Below are positions 10,485-21,771 of a stretch of DNA of 64,000 nucleotides, in pieces. The DNA is taken from contig CM065803.1 in NCBI GenBank assembly GCA_033398695.1, positions 49,281,501 through 49,345,500 of the forward strand. The letters run 5' to 3'. Made by a program: the position numbers and the translations under genes. This stretch comes from Orobanche coerulescens (lineage: Eukaryota; Streptophyta; Magnoliopsida; Lamiales; Orobanchaceae). Numbering within the stretch: the stretch's first letter is position 1; every line of letters begins with the position of its first letter. The notes beneath the pieces were generated by a model. It saw only the letters and a program-made list of their open reading frames with translations. It was not told the DNA's origin and ran no database searches.

Positions 10485-11017
10485 TCATAAAAAGCATGTA
10501 CCGAGGCCTGCTGGCGGCCACGGGCAATATTCAGTCTCCATCAACTCTTGAAACTCAGCCCACGAAGCAGCATGGTCTTTGGGCCCAACGGCCTCCCACC
10601 AGTCCGTAGCGTCCCCTGTGAGAAAGTATTGGGCGATAGGGACTCTACGTTCCTCAGGACAGTTAGTGGCAACGAAGACCTTAGACATCTCCTTGATCCA
10701 CCCTTCCCAGCCAATCGGGTCTGAAGCTCCCGAAAACTGAGGAGGATGCATCTTGATAACATCTTGGAGCCAACGATCCGCTCGCCCGATTAGCGTGGGC
10801 TCGATCCGGGTTCGAACCGCTGGCTATCGCGCCATTTGATTCACCATTTGCCGCATAACGGCCGCAATACCAAGATCGCACGCTCACGGGAAGAAGCATG
10901 GCTATGACGGTCGCCGATCGCCGGCTCGAAGGCGTGACGTGGCCGCCCCACCGGTGCCCCACGTCCCCGGCGCGTCCCACGACCACGACCGCGACCACGA
11001 CCTCTTCCAAGATCCAT
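10485..11017 (-). pseudogene. R2 gag N-terminal part
   Basis: An ATG at 11015-11017 opens an Arg/Gly-rich stretch, after which reading shifts. From 10751 the capsid-like gag domain is readable (PEERRVPIAQYFLTGDATDWW, then [12 protein letters not shown]). The frame shifts again near 10530, and the downstream continuation (FYDAQPRD, then [13 protein letters not shown]) joins the next open frame at 10429. The same domain is found in R8 (54532-55553), which supports the assignment. Confidence 0.75.
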
Positions 11018-11234
11018 CGGAGTTAAATAAGTAGCAAAAGCCATACGAGGTCGTGACAAGAAAAGAACAATCACAAGTCGAGAATCAAGGGTACGATACA
11101 CGGAATTAATGAACAGAGGAAGGAAAACTTACGGACCTTTGGTAGTACGAGAATCATGGCAACGTGACGATGATGTGCAAAACAAAACACCACAAGACCC
11201 AATAAACCGACAAGCCTAGGTATCCATAAACCTA

Positions 11235-11247
11235 GAGCTCGATACCA
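11235..11247 (-). other. R2 primer binding site, initiator tRNA-Met type
   Basis: In element orientation TGGTATCGAGCTC follows the 5' LTR after five bases. The canonical site is TGGTATCAGAGC, present exactly in R8 (51122-51133). One base is missing here. Confidence 0.7.
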
Positions 11248-11654
11248 TTTTACGTAACACCCTCAAGATATTCGAGGTATATTACAGTAGTGAATCCCTA
11301 TATGGGACCCACCAGTGAAACGACATCGTACTCATCGACTCACATAAACGACAACCAACACCATGTCATAAAGACGCAAAACAGAATAATCCACCCGGTT
11401 CAACCGGTCAAACATAACATCATCAATCAACACAAACATATAGGCAACAATACAATCCGGACGAACAAGAACTCTTAAGTACTCGAGTACAACTATTAGT
11501 TCAAAAGCCACAAAAGATGAAAAGACAAAAAGACATTAAGACGTCACTTATGCACAATCATCACGCATGACCATCATCCGTGTACTGGTCCAGTGCCCGC
11601 TCGTCCCGATGAACTTGACCTGAAATTCATAAAACGAATTTCCCCAAAACGGGT

Positions 11655-11680
11655 CCCCAGAGGGGTTAGCAATTACGCTA
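11655..11680 (-). other. Double hairpin in R2 5' LTR
   Basis: In element orientation TAGC(gtaatt)GCTA is followed by CCCC(tct)GGGG. Both stems are perfect. Confidence 0.6.
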
Positions 11681-11814
11681 GTACAAGTAACCAGATGAAC
11701 AACTTACATCTTACACATATAGTAAATGCATGCAATAAGGAAAACCGTTCGAAAGCACTCATTTCCGGAAATGCCAATATCAAATCTCATTTGTAAAAAT
11801 ACACCACAATTAAC

Positions 11815-12019
11815 CGCGGATCCACCCCTCCGTGGACCCCTACCGAGACCCCGTCGGATCTAACCCGTAGTGGTTAAAAGCAAGCTCGCGGATCCACCCC
11901 TCCGTGGACCCCTACCGAGACCCCGTCGGATCTAACCCGTAGTAGTTAAAAGCAAGCTCGCGGATCCACCCCTCCGTGGACCCCTACCGAGACCCCGTCG
12001 GATCTAACCCATAGTGAGC
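11815..12019. repeat. 72 bp tandem repeat, R2 5' LTR
   Basis: The counterpart of 4758-4962, with single-base differences such as gtagtagtt for gtagtggtt. Confidence 0.9.
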
Positions 12020-12623
12020 ATACACACACACACCAATTCTCATACAATACTACTATGTCAAGATTGTAAGTTCATAAGGATACTTGCCTCGATTAAATAG
12101 ACGACGACACGAACGGAACGGAAGAATCAAGCACGACCGTGAGGAACCGACGAGAATGAACCTAACGATTCGAATAGTACAATCACAACCACTTCTAAAC
12201 GATTATGGAAATGGAATACACCCGAAAACCCGCCTACGATTCATGTATATTCATACAAAAATAACAACGAGGGCGGACCACAACCAAACCCTCTCGATTT
12301 TGCAAAACCATGAAAATATACCATGAATCCGTAGGAAAACTAATTATATCAACAAGATTAATCATATTCATCATGAATCCACCAACAAAACGGAACGAAT
12401 CGGAAGGAAAACCCAAAACCCCCAAATTATCCAAAAGTAGGGTTCTAAGAGATTTACCGTGGATTAGGACGAAAGATTCGTGTTGATGTTGATATAATAC
12501 TCCAAGAACTTAAGGAGGATGATGGGTGAGATGATTGGAGGAAGAAATCGCCAAGAGAACGCCTCGGAATCGCCTTCGCCGCGGAGAGAGGAAGAAATGA
12601 GATTTTGTGATTATCTCGGTCAA

Positions 12624-12648
12624 CTCCCTGGTTTATATAGCCAGGGAG
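12624..12648 (-). promoter_or_regulatory. TATA box inside an inverted repeat, R2 5' LTR
   Basis: CTCCCTGG and CCAGGGAG flank the TATA box, as in the other LTR. This copy would drive genomic RNA synthesis of R2. Confidence 0.6.
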
Positions 12649-12651
12649 TGT

Positions 12652-13180
12652 TAGCGCACGCTAAAACCTCAAGGTTAGCGTGCGCTAACGGGATAAGATT
12701 ACAAACTCTATCGTTAGCGTCCCAGTCCAGTAGCCAGGTAATTAGCCGTTAGCGTGCGCTACTCGATACGTAGCGTGCGCTAATAACTTCTCGGTAGCGC
12801 GCGCTATCGACCAATAGCGTGCGCTACCCGAACATCAGCCGAGTCCAGTAGCCAAATGCCCAGAACTCACCTGACCCGTTAGCGTGCGCTACCATACAAG
12901 CGTAGCGTGCGCTAACTAGCATCTGATTGAGTTCAGAAGTAAACTGCCCAGTACTGGACAGTCACACTAGCGCGCGCTACTGAACAACTTAACGTGCGCT
13001 AGTCTCCCGACATTAGCGTGCGCTAGACAAGATAGCGTGCGCTAAGCCGATAGTCCAGAGGCCTGGGAGTTAAACTGCCACCCCCAGGGTTCACTCGCTA
13101 GCGCGCGCTACGAAGTAAACGTAGCGTGCGCTACAAAGGAACTTCTAGCGCGCGCTATGCAGAAAAATTAGCGTGCGCTA
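12652..13180. repeat. TAGCGYGCGCTA palindrome array, R2 5' LTR
   Basis: The counterpart of 5593-6117, with about 16 copies in U3 upstream of the TATA box. Confidence 0.9.
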
Positions 13181-13424
13181 GGTACAGAACACAAACAGTC
13201 CACTACACCAGAATACGAACGAAACATCCAACGGAACACCTCAAAACGCATCATAGCAGAGAATGAATCCACGGCAACCCCGAAACGGCGGTTCCACACA
13301 ACAATTACAAGAATCAAATCAAAAGATGACGGAAAAGTTACACTGAAGGATACACGAGGGTCACTACAATCGAGAATTACACCGGAAATACAATTACAAG
13401 GGAAAGAAAAATGCGGATATTACA

Positions 13425-13939
13425 GTTTCGGACATGATTGTTCGATTTTTGTTGTCTCGGTCGTTTGTTTGTTCGGTTTTTGTTCTCGTTTCGTGATTGT
13501 TGAGCATTCAAGACTCCTTCCTAATTTCCTTATGTTCGGGAAATTAGTCTCGTTTTCGATCTTGCAACCCTTGGGCAATGGAATTACGTATTTGTTCAGC
13601 GTTTGGCTCGCGTTTTGATTGATGCACCGTTGGGTTGGTCAATTGTATTGATTTTCGTTCGTTGTGTTTTGTGATTGTTCGAATAATTGACTTGATTGTA
13701 TTATCCATTTGATGACGCTTTTCACTTGTTGGTTTTATTATATCTCTAACGGCGACGTTGTGTTGGTCGTCGTGGAGCGTGTTTTCACGCCGTATATTCC
13801 TTGCGTTGCTTGTAACGTTTCGCCGATGGGCATAAGTTACGCGTTTCCTTGTGTATCTTGTTGAGTTTTCCTGGCGGGATATTGCTTCTCCCTACTTGTT
13901 TTAAGTTTCGGGACGAAACTTCTTTTAAGGAGGGTAGAA
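13425..13939 (+). mobile_element. R1 internal region, right part, with polypurine tract
   Basis: Continues R1 after the R2 insertion. It matches R8 at about 55945-56368. It ends in GGGACGAAACTTCTTTT and the polypurine tract AAGGAGGGTAGAA (13927-13939), directly before the R1 3' LTR. No coding domain is visible. Confidence 0.8.
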
Positions 13940-14437
13940 TGTAATATCCGCAATTTTCGATTTTCGGTAAATTTCTTTTTTCGGCCGGAGTGCGTTTTGG
14001 CGACTCGCTCATGACCGTTTCGTCATTTCGACAATGATTAATTCTGTACTTTTTGTCATCCGAGTTTGTTTCAGTATCGTTTTGTTGAGTTCCGAGCTTT
14101 TTAGCGACTTTTCCGCACTTGAGCTCGATTCTTGCGAATCTCGTCCGAAACTGTTGTTTCGAGTTTCTCGTAAGTTCATTTGATGTTATTATTCATGTTG
14201 CGAGCTTTGGTTTGGTGTTTCGATCGCGTATCGTGATTTTCGGACGTTTTGGGCCATTTTCATAATTTCCCAAAGTTTTGGGTAATTACTTCCGTTGTCG
14301 AATTCCGAGCCTTCGGGTGGTCGGAATTGTGTGTTCTCTTAGCTTTTAGATTCGTCTTTGCGAGTACGTCGTAACTGTATCATCGATTCGTATTCAGGTT
14401 CGGGTTTCGGGGTCGTTCGGGCCGTCGGAGTTGGCCG

Positions 14438-14732
14438 GCGAGTCATGGCCGGCAATCTGGCCAGGCCCGGCCGCCGAGTCACGGCCGCGTACTCGCGGCT
14501 TCCGGCGAGTCACGGCCGGTAGTGCTCGGCAGCTCGCCGAAAGCCGTCTGCGTGGGCGCGGCACATGGCGGGGCCGCGGCACACTCTGTGGCATTTTCGG
14601 CCAAACCGATCAGACGGTGCCGCGGCACACGCCGGCCGGGCCGCAGCACACTGCCGACCACTGGGAGCCATTTTTGGGCCTGTGCCGCGGCACACTCCCG
14701 CTGGGCCGCGGCACACTGTGCAGCCTATTTAT
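14438..14732 (+). promoter_or_regulatory. R1 U3: GC-rich repeats, GTGCCGCGGCAC array and TATA box
   Basis: Three copies of cgagtcayggccg (14438-14519) are followed by about six copies of the palindrome GTGCCGCGGCAC or close variants (14550-14718). A TATTTAT box lies at 14726-14732. This is the same layout as in R2 with a different palindrome. Confidence 0.65.
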
Positions 14733-16581
14733 GGCCCTGCAGACGGGTTTTTGGCCATTTTTCTCCTCCTTCTCCTTCTCTTCCACGGCTGAGGGTATGC
14801 TCATCATGTATCCATGTTGTTTGACAACAAATCCATGAAGTTATTGAGGTTATATCATCAAACAATCATCCTATATCGTCCTTTGATCCAGCGAATCAAG
14901 GTAATCTTTCCTAGAACCCTAGTTTCTTGAATTTGGGGGTTTTTGCATTTTTGTCCGATTCGTTCCGTGTTGTTGATTAATTCATGATGGGTATGATTAA
15001 TCTTGGTAGTATTATTATGTTTAACATCATTTAATCCATTGTTCTTCGTCGAATCAAAGTATATTTCTTGATTTCCTTCAAATCGACTTTTTGGGGGATT
15101 TGTCCTCGATCTCGTTTTTCATCCGTTTTTGATGGATCGATTATGGTTAAATGATGTTGTTAAACATATTCTATGGATTGTATATCCATATTTCAACTTG
15201 GAATTCCATTTTCGTGTTTTGTCGGGACGAATCGTGTTCTTGACCGTTTTGGGGAAAACGCTTGAACATTCGTCGTTCATTCTTTGAATTCAGCGGCTTT
15301 GGGTCGTACTTTGGAATTCATTTTCGCTGTTATTGTCTTCGTTCGTAGTTCATTGTTGCGAGTTGGCGTTCGGTGGAGTCGGCGGGTTCGTAGTCGGTTC
15401 GTGCCAACCTACTCCGGTCGATTCTCCGCGTTGTTGTTGTTCAAGGCAAGTACCTTGCCCATACTATTCTTGTTTTGTGGATATGATAATTGGTGATCGT
15501 CTAAATGTGTTGGTTTGGTCATTTGAAAATTATTTTCAAAAGATACGATTAGCCTTGCTAAAGGCTCTCTTTCAAAACGCGTTTGTTTTGTAAGTGTGTG
15601 GGTTGTAAGTGACTACGTGTATCCTTTGGATATGTTTGGAGTTGATGTGGTGTTTGATAATGCATGTGTACGTATATGGCTTCATTGCAGTGTATTGCAG
15701 TTTTGACATGATGTGATGTTAGTTGTTACTCCTTTGAAAGGAGGTTGCAATGCTTAATGTTGTTTCGTTTCATAATCGATTATTGTTGTGTGCTTGTTAT
15801 ACGTGATGTGCCTCCGGGTAGGATTGTTGAATCTCCGGGATCCATACTTGCTAGTATGGGTCGGGCGAGACCGTAGGGTTATCCAATCCGGGTATGTCTT
15901 GCGGGGACTCCGAGGTTCGTGGCTTTTTAGCCCGATGCCGGGATAACTAGTGGGGTTATCATCGGGTATGTCTTGCGGGGACTCCGAGGTTCGTGGCTTG
16001 TTAGCCCGATGCCGGGATAACTTATGGTTGTGATTTGTGTGTGATTTTCTTAGCTAGCCAGCTCGGGAGGGTCCTTCGAGGCCTCGAGTGGGATTTGTGG
16101 CTTCGTCCCGGTCCTAGGCGATGCATGTGTGTGATTTGTTTAGCTACCCAGTTCGGGAGGGTCCTTCGAGGCCTCGAGTGAGATTTGTGGCTTCGTCCCG
16201 GTCCTAGGCGATGCGCTTGCGCGATTATGTTTTGTTGATTTTTATGTCCATCGAGGACACGTGATGTTGGGCTCTGGCCCTGTGAATTGTTGTCGGTTTT
16301 CTATTTGCGAAAACAAAACCTTTGGGCTGTGACCCTGTTGATTTTTGGAAAGATATGGATTTGATAATCCCAATTTGATTTCTATTAAAACTCCCGAGGG
16401 TATTTTAAACCATCTTGCAAACCATTCTCGTTATTTGTGATCTTTCGGATTTGAAAAGTTTTACTCAAAATCTTGCCTCGGGAAGTACTTTTAGTTACTT
16501 TTGGATTTTTGAGGATTCGTGGTTATTGTTATTCGTGGAATGTGAATTGTATGGCTCGTATTTTTGCACTTGTACTTGCAC

Positions 16582-16624
16582 TAGCAAAATAGTGGAGTTT
16601 TGCTAACCCCCGAGTATTCGGGGG
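16582..16624 (+). other. Double hairpin in R1 3' LTR
   Basis: TAGCAAAA/TTTTGCTA (16582-16589 / 16598-16605) and CCCCCGA/TCGGGGG (16607-16613 / 16618-16624). It is the same as at 573-615. Confidence 0.6.
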
Positions 16625-17499
16625 GTGGATGTCTATTTTTGCATTCAGGTTTTGGAGCATAACACAGGGTCGGCACGAAGGATGATGAAAGACGAATGAT
16701 ACTAATCACACGAGGATCCGTTGATGTCGTATTGGTCTAGTTGTATTTTCTTTTCCGCTGCAGTATCTTTTCCCCGTTGTACGGGAGTTTATTGTATTTT
16801 GACCCCTGTGAGGGTATCCATTTGGATTTGAGTTGTATGTTATTATTAAAAGACCAAATCGGTCTACTGAGTCATTTTAGCCTTAAAGGCGATGTTTAGA
16901 TGTTTGATTTTAGTTATCAGCCTGGTAGATCCTCGAGGAGAGGGTCTACGGCGTGTAATATCCCTGAGTGGATTGGGGGTGTCACATTATCTTTGGGGAC
17001 GACACGCCTAAACCGAGAGCACTACCGAGGCATATCTCGTCTTGCGGAAAGATGTCTTTCTCGACTCGGCCATTAGTTTTATACGGTTTTCAATTTTTTT
17101 TCTTGTAATTTCAATGTAGTTTCGAGTTCTGTAATTTCTTTTTCGTTCGACTTCTATAATTTCTGGTTTTCGAGTTGTACTTTTATTTTCCAGTTGTAAT
17201 TTAGTTTCACCCGGCAAGTTTTTCGGGAATAACTTTCCAACACTATCTAATTGTTTGACCGAGTGTTGATGCTTTGTTCCGTTTAAATGTATATTCTTTA
17301 TCATTAAGAGTTCGAATCATTCATCAACTATTTTTTATTTGCTATTTTAATTAAATGGGGTTTATGTATGTATGTAAAACTATCACGAGTGCGCTAACCA
17401 TCAAAATAAACATGTATTAGACGAAATACTAGCAAATAAAAATAACCTTCCTTGAATGTGGTTGCTAGAATAATAAAATAGTATATAATTATCTAAGCG

Positions 17500-17620
17500 A
17501 TACATGGGCTTTAAGCCATATAGTTCAAGTGGACTTGCGCCGTCATTATTTGTAAATATGTCAAGCCCATTCAAGGCCCAACGTCGGCTCTCACAGTATA
17601 TAATGAAACCAGGGTTTTCT
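17500..17620 (+). promoter_or_regulatory. RPL7 promoter (copy B)
   Basis: Site II-type TGGGCT (17505-17510), AGCCCA (17564-17569) and GGCCCA (17575-17580), then TATATAA (17597-17603) and the telo-box-like AGGGTTTT (17611-17618). All are conserved with copy A. Confidence 0.68.
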
Positions 17621-19166
17621 GTTCATTTTTTGAAGCCTCTCATTACACAAGGAAATCCCTAGTAGCTGTGCCTGCGGTTCTTCGAATCAGGTAATTTGTC
17701 AATTGTCGATATTGTTTTTCTTCTGATTCTGTAACAAATAAAAGCTACTCAAGGTTATGTAATTATAATGCGAATGCATCTAATGAAATAATGAAAATGG
17801 AGGATTTTGGGATTAAATTGGGTTCGGGTTCGGAATATCTTCAGCATTTCGTTCTATAGTTATATGCTTCAGTTTATTTAGATATTGCGGAGGGTTTCAT
17901 TATGCTAGATGTTGCTGTTTTTATTTACGGAATGAGTGACTGGAGCAAAAAGAAAATATAGTAAAGAACTAAGAAATTCATTTCATTTTTCTTTCTTCCT
18001 CGTTTCATGTTTATCTGCAACAAAAACTCGTGATATTTGTTTTGGATGCCTGCGTGATTAGATTCTTTGTAGTTCATTTGTATGGTATCAGTTTAAAATG
18101 TCGAAAATTATCTAGTAATCGAGTTGTACGAGCTTAGAAGTAATGAAAAACTGGAGCCAGATAATATATTGTTTGTAAAGACATTTGTTGAACGTCTTTG
18201 TAATGTGTACTATCTTTGCTTAGAAAACTTGCAAAAGACATGTCTAAAAGTGGGATAATATTGTTTTCTGGTTACCAGACCAGAGTACTTGTTTGAGGAT
18301 ATTGGTTTGTTTTGTTCAATTGATTTTTATGGATTTACGTGATGTCAATGCTGTGTGTAAGACCGAAGTAGGATGGATTTTGGTTAGCCAGTCAGCTAAA
18401 TCTTATACTTCTATGATCGATAACCCTGTATAGTTTCCTTTTGGTCTAACCGAATAAAGATATGTTGATTTTTATTACAATGGCAACTCCTACTGATTAG
18501 GGTTTGGCCTGTGCTCTAGCTCAGGGTGAATCATCCTATCGCTTTCTCAGCTTTTCATCTATGTTGCTGACTCTTACCTCTTCTATTTTTCTTGCTATTT
18601 TGTAGAGATGGCTGAGGTCGGTAAACATTTCGTAGTTCCAGAGTAAGTTTTGAAGAAGCAAAAGAGGGCTGAAGAATGGGCCCTTGCCAAGTCAAAAGAC
18701 CTGTAAGATGCAAATAAAAAGAAAGCTGAAACCCGGAAATTGATTTGCAAGAATACAAGAGACTATGCAAAGGAGTATGAGGAACAGGTAAACCTGAGTT
18801 ATCTTCGGTCTATAATCAACTTGAAATTTCTACAGTGGTTGGTAGTTTATCACTCCTCTCTTTTTAATTTTCAGTTTAAATTTTGTTGTTCAGTAGAAAG
18901 AGTTGATACAATTGAAGCGTGAAGCTAGATTGAAAGGTGGCTTTTATGTGAATCCAGAGGCTAGGCTTTTGTTCATCGTCAGAATTCGTGGGTATGGCAT
19001 TTACTCTGTAACGTGTTTGTGCATTTTTCACTTCAATGCATATGAAGATTTTTTTTTACATGTATCTATGAAATATTTCAGAATTAATGCTATGCACCCA
19101 ACAACCAAGAAAATCCTGCAGCTTCTGCGTTTGCGACAGGTATTTTTAGTATTTGTGCATCGAGAA

Positions 19167-20270
19167 CAGTGTTTTAAATAGCATGATTCGCGCGCTACAC
19201 ACCTTTAGCGTGACGTAGCGCGGCCTTAATAGTGTTTTGCACAAATAGCGTGCGTTTTTTGCTCATGTAGCGCACTATTTACGCTATAGCGTTCGCTATT
19301 GCGCTACTCAGGCAAAAACTTGTGTTATTTCTGTGAAGGCCTGATAACATAATTTTTTAAGGGAAAGTAGTCTTTCAATAATCCACTCAAACAAAGTAGT
19401 CCATTATCACATTGATCGGATTTAGAAATGAAAATATCCACATGCCAAAAAATGGAATGAAACCCTAGGAGAAGGCTAGCGCACGCGTAGAAGGTTTGAG
19501 ACTGAGACGTGCGATTTTTGGTGCGTCTCTGAACTAAAAGAGTTGCGCCTCTCTTGGTATTGCACATAATTTACTAGTATAACAGGGGTGTGCATTCGGA
19601 TCGATCCGATCCGAATTCGGATTGATCCGAAATTTTGGATCACCTTTTGCTCAATCCGAAATCCGAACCGATCGTTCGGATCGGATTCGGATCAATCCGA
19701 ATCCGGATCGGATCGGATTTAATCCTAAAAATCCGAAAATTTTATAAACTAATAAAAATAATAAATATCCTAATCCCAAAATAACAAAAAATTTCTTTTT
19801 TATATATATTTCGGATGTATCGGATTAATCCGAAAATCCGCGGTTAATCCGATCCGATCCGAAATTTTTCTGGCGTTTTACCTAAAAATAATAAAAAAAT
19901 TTCTTTTTTTTTATATTTCGGATCGATAGGATTAATCCGAAAATCCGCGGATTTAATCCGATCCGATCGAAATTTTCGGATCTGTGAAATCCTAATCCGA
20001 AATCCGATCCGAAGACATCGGATCGAACTGGTTCGGATCGGTTTTTCGGATTCGGTTTTTCTGCACACCCCTAAGTATAAGTATATTTCTATTTCTTTAT
20101 GGTTTTATGATTAATTATCTCGTTGATTTATCAATATAAGAATATTTTTATTTGTAAAAACTTGATAATTGACATTCTCGAATAGCTTACGCTATGCGCT
20201 ACGCTATTTATGCTATGCTACGACGGAACAAAAATGGTACACATGTAAAAAGCGCTATTTAAAAACCCTG
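19167..20270. mobile_element. Non-autonomous hAT element in RPL7 intron 4
   Basis: Terminal inverted repeats CAGTGTTTTAAATAGC and GCGCTATTTAAAAACCCTG are flanked by a perfect 8 bp TSD, ATCGAGAA (19159-19166 and 20271-20278). An 8 bp TSD and a CAG...CTG end are typical of hAT. Subterminal regions are dense in TAGCG/CGCTA motifs (19181-19315, 20188-20256), the usual layout of hAT transposase binding sites. No transposase is encoded. A second element is nested inside. Confidence 0.88.
19584..20072. mobile_element. Nested MITE-like element, TCGGAT-rich
   Basis: Termini AGGGGTGTGCA and TGCACACCCCT form an 11 bp perfect inverted repeat. Flanks share AGTATAA, suggesting a TSD of about 8 bp, also hAT-like. 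The interior is packed with TCGGAT/ATCCGA in both orientations, which could fold extensively. It lies inside the larger hAT element, so it inserted later. Confidence 0.7.
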
Positions 20271-21163
20271 ATCGAGAATGATGTCTTGTGTTATTTATTT
20301 CTTCCTATTGCTAAGAGTCCACAGATTTGCTTGATATAATTCGGATTTATCTCGTTTCTTTATATGTGTTCATCATATGTTTACTCTTGCCACAAAATCA
20401 TGCTGCAAAACTAGGAATGAGTCTCTTCTATTGGGACAAAATCATGTTCTGAAATTACCCTCTTGAAGAGGGACGTAGGGAGTACTAGTTTACATGTCAA
20501 AGAGTACTAGTTTACATGGCAAGGAGTACTGTTCCTGCTTGAACATAATGTTTTTTTGTATGACACGTGTAGATCTTCAATGGCGTCTTCTTGAAGGTAA
20601 ACAAAGCCACAATGAACATGCTGCACAAAGTCGAGCCTTATGTTACCTACGGGTAAGAGTACCAGATTGTAGCGCTCACGCCTAATTTTCCTCTTTTTAT
20701 GGTTAATTAACAATCTGACAACTGCTTTATTTATAAATTTTTAGTTACCCTAACCTCAAAAGTGTAAGGGAGTTGATTTACAAGCGTGGGTATGGGAAAG
20801 TCAACAAGCAGAGAATTGCTCTGACTGACAATGCAATTATCAAGCAGGTTAATTTGATTACATGTGCGTACGGTAATACGATTAAAGAGGGTATTTTTTT
20901 AATATATATTTGTTCTCATTTCTGTTTACTTGCTGGTTTTACCATAGGTGATGGGTAAGTATGGAATAATCTGCATGGAAGATCTTATTCATGAAATCTT
21001 GAGTGTGGGACCTCATTTCAAGGAAGGAAACAACTTTATGTGGCCATTCCAACTGAAAGCACCTTTGGGTGGATTGAAGAAGAAGAGGAATCACTACGTT
21101 GAAGGCGGTGATGCTGGTAATCGTAAGGATTACATTAACGAGCTCATTAGGAGGATGAACTAG

Positions 21164-21350
21164 TTTTCTTGCTCGTCTTTTTTGGCCAATATTGTCTCAT
21201 CCAAATTCCTGCCAATGTTAAGTCCTTAAAACCAAATTTATGTGTGATTTTTGTAGCTTTGCTGTTTTGAGATATGAACCTCAGACTTTAATCCCCCCCT
21301 TTTTTAAGACAAAAATATTTTTTGGATCATCTGTGAAGTGGTCTGAGCTC
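21164..21350. other. RPL7 3' flank
   Basis: T-rich sequence after the RPL7 stop codon, presumably 3' UTR and flank. A C7T6 run lies at about 21293-21306. The exact border to R3 could not be fixed. Confidence 0.4.
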
Positions 21351-21730
21351 TCTCAATCCGAACAAAACTCACAAATCCACAACTAGTTTTTGGAGTAAAG
21401 TCAAAAGGCAAACTAAATAGACTGGCGAAAAGATGAGCAAGGTCGAAAATGGATTGGCAAGGTAAAACTGAAACAACCTAACCCAATTACATTATGCGAT
21501 TACAAATTAAACTCATGCAAGGGTTGAAATACAACAGACAAATACAAACTTGACAATAAAATCAAATAAACACTTCCATTTGATTTGCATAACTGTTTAT
21601 CATCTTCATGCTGTTCTTGTAACTACTCTCCTGAACCACAACTACCTAAATGCATAAAGGGCATCCCTCGAAGGGTTTAGCGTTGGATTTGTTAGTACAA
21701 GACAAGCTATATGAATTATATATTTCTTTT
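21350..21730 (-). repeat. R3 left LTR, terminal fragment
   Basis: Resembles 42390-42727 in the right LTR of R3 (for example tatcatcttcatgctgttcttg against tatcatcttcatgttgatcc). The alignment resumes at 39645 exactly where this piece ends, so the LINE at 21730-39640 inserted into this LTR. A CCCT(tcg)AGGG hairpin at about 21663-21674 corresponds to hairpin 2 of the Tekay LTRs. Confidence 0.65.
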
Positions 21731-21771
21731 TGGGTTACATAAAGGAGGCCGAAGCTGAGATGAAAAATTAT

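Larger units (their letters stand above)
4193..13424 (-). mobile_element. R2: complete Tekay-type chromovirus (Ty3/gypsy)
   Basis: A 9.2 kb LTR retrotransposon on the minus strand, nested in R1. It has two LTRs of about 2.17 kb, a 5 bp TSD, an initiator-Met-type primer binding site, a polypurine tract and gag-PR-RT-RNaseH-INT-chromodomain in that order. The C-terminal chromodomain (VKVQWSRHGVEEATWETE) and the domain order place it among Tekay/Del chromoviruses. The LTRs are very similar, so insertion was recent and is younger than the R1/RPL7 duplication unless it predates it and copy A lost it. The coding frame has several frameshifts, so it is probably not autonomous as sequenced, although some breaks may be sequencing errors. 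Confidence 0.93.
11254..13424 (-). repeat. R2 5' LTR
   Basis: Pairs with 4193-6361 and has the same internal structure. Its last base in element orientation is G instead of A next to the primer binding site. The right border ATATTACA is followed by TSD GTTTC (13425-13429). Confidence 0.9.
13940..16986 (+). repeat. R1 3' LTR, complete
   Basis: A 3.05 kb LTR with TGTAATATCC...GGGTGTCACA termini, preceded by a polypurine tract and followed by the RPL7 flank. It contains a CCGCGG palindrome array (14550-14718), a TATTTAT box (14726-14732), several duplicated cgggtatgtcttgcggggac units (15880-16020) and the double hairpin (16582-16624). The last 977 bases recur at 1-977. Confidence 0.9.
17620..21163 (+). 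pseudogene. RPL7: 60S ribosomal protein L7 (uL30), full-length but with three in-frame stops
   Basis: Ribosomal protein L7 is a large-subunit component. The 5' UTR exon ends at 17690, followed by a 5' UTR intron (17691-18605). Coding exons are 18608-18787, 18894-18991, 19082-19139, 20573-20652, 20745-20847 and 20948-21163. Every intron is GT-AG. The joined exons give 245 codons in one frame, the usual L7 length, with hallmark segments such as [24 protein letters not shown]-type helix [24 protein letters not shown] and [23 protein letters not shown] at codon 13 (18644-18646), TAA at codon 33 (18704-18706) and TAG at codon 61 (18894-18896) interrupt it. The first two are shared with copy A. No frameshift is seen. 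The next in-frame Met is well inside the fold, so I read it as a young duplicated pseudogene. Intron 4 carries a hAT insertion. Confidence 0.88.

Noticed and set aside
9494..10609. 371-codon open frame on the plus strand
   Set aside because: It is the reverse of R2 gag/protease/RT, which has clear domains on the minus strand.
14394..14838. Several overlapping Pro/Arg-rich open frames on both strands
   Set aside because: They fall in the GC-rich palindrome array of the R1 LTR. Lack of stops there follows from base composition.
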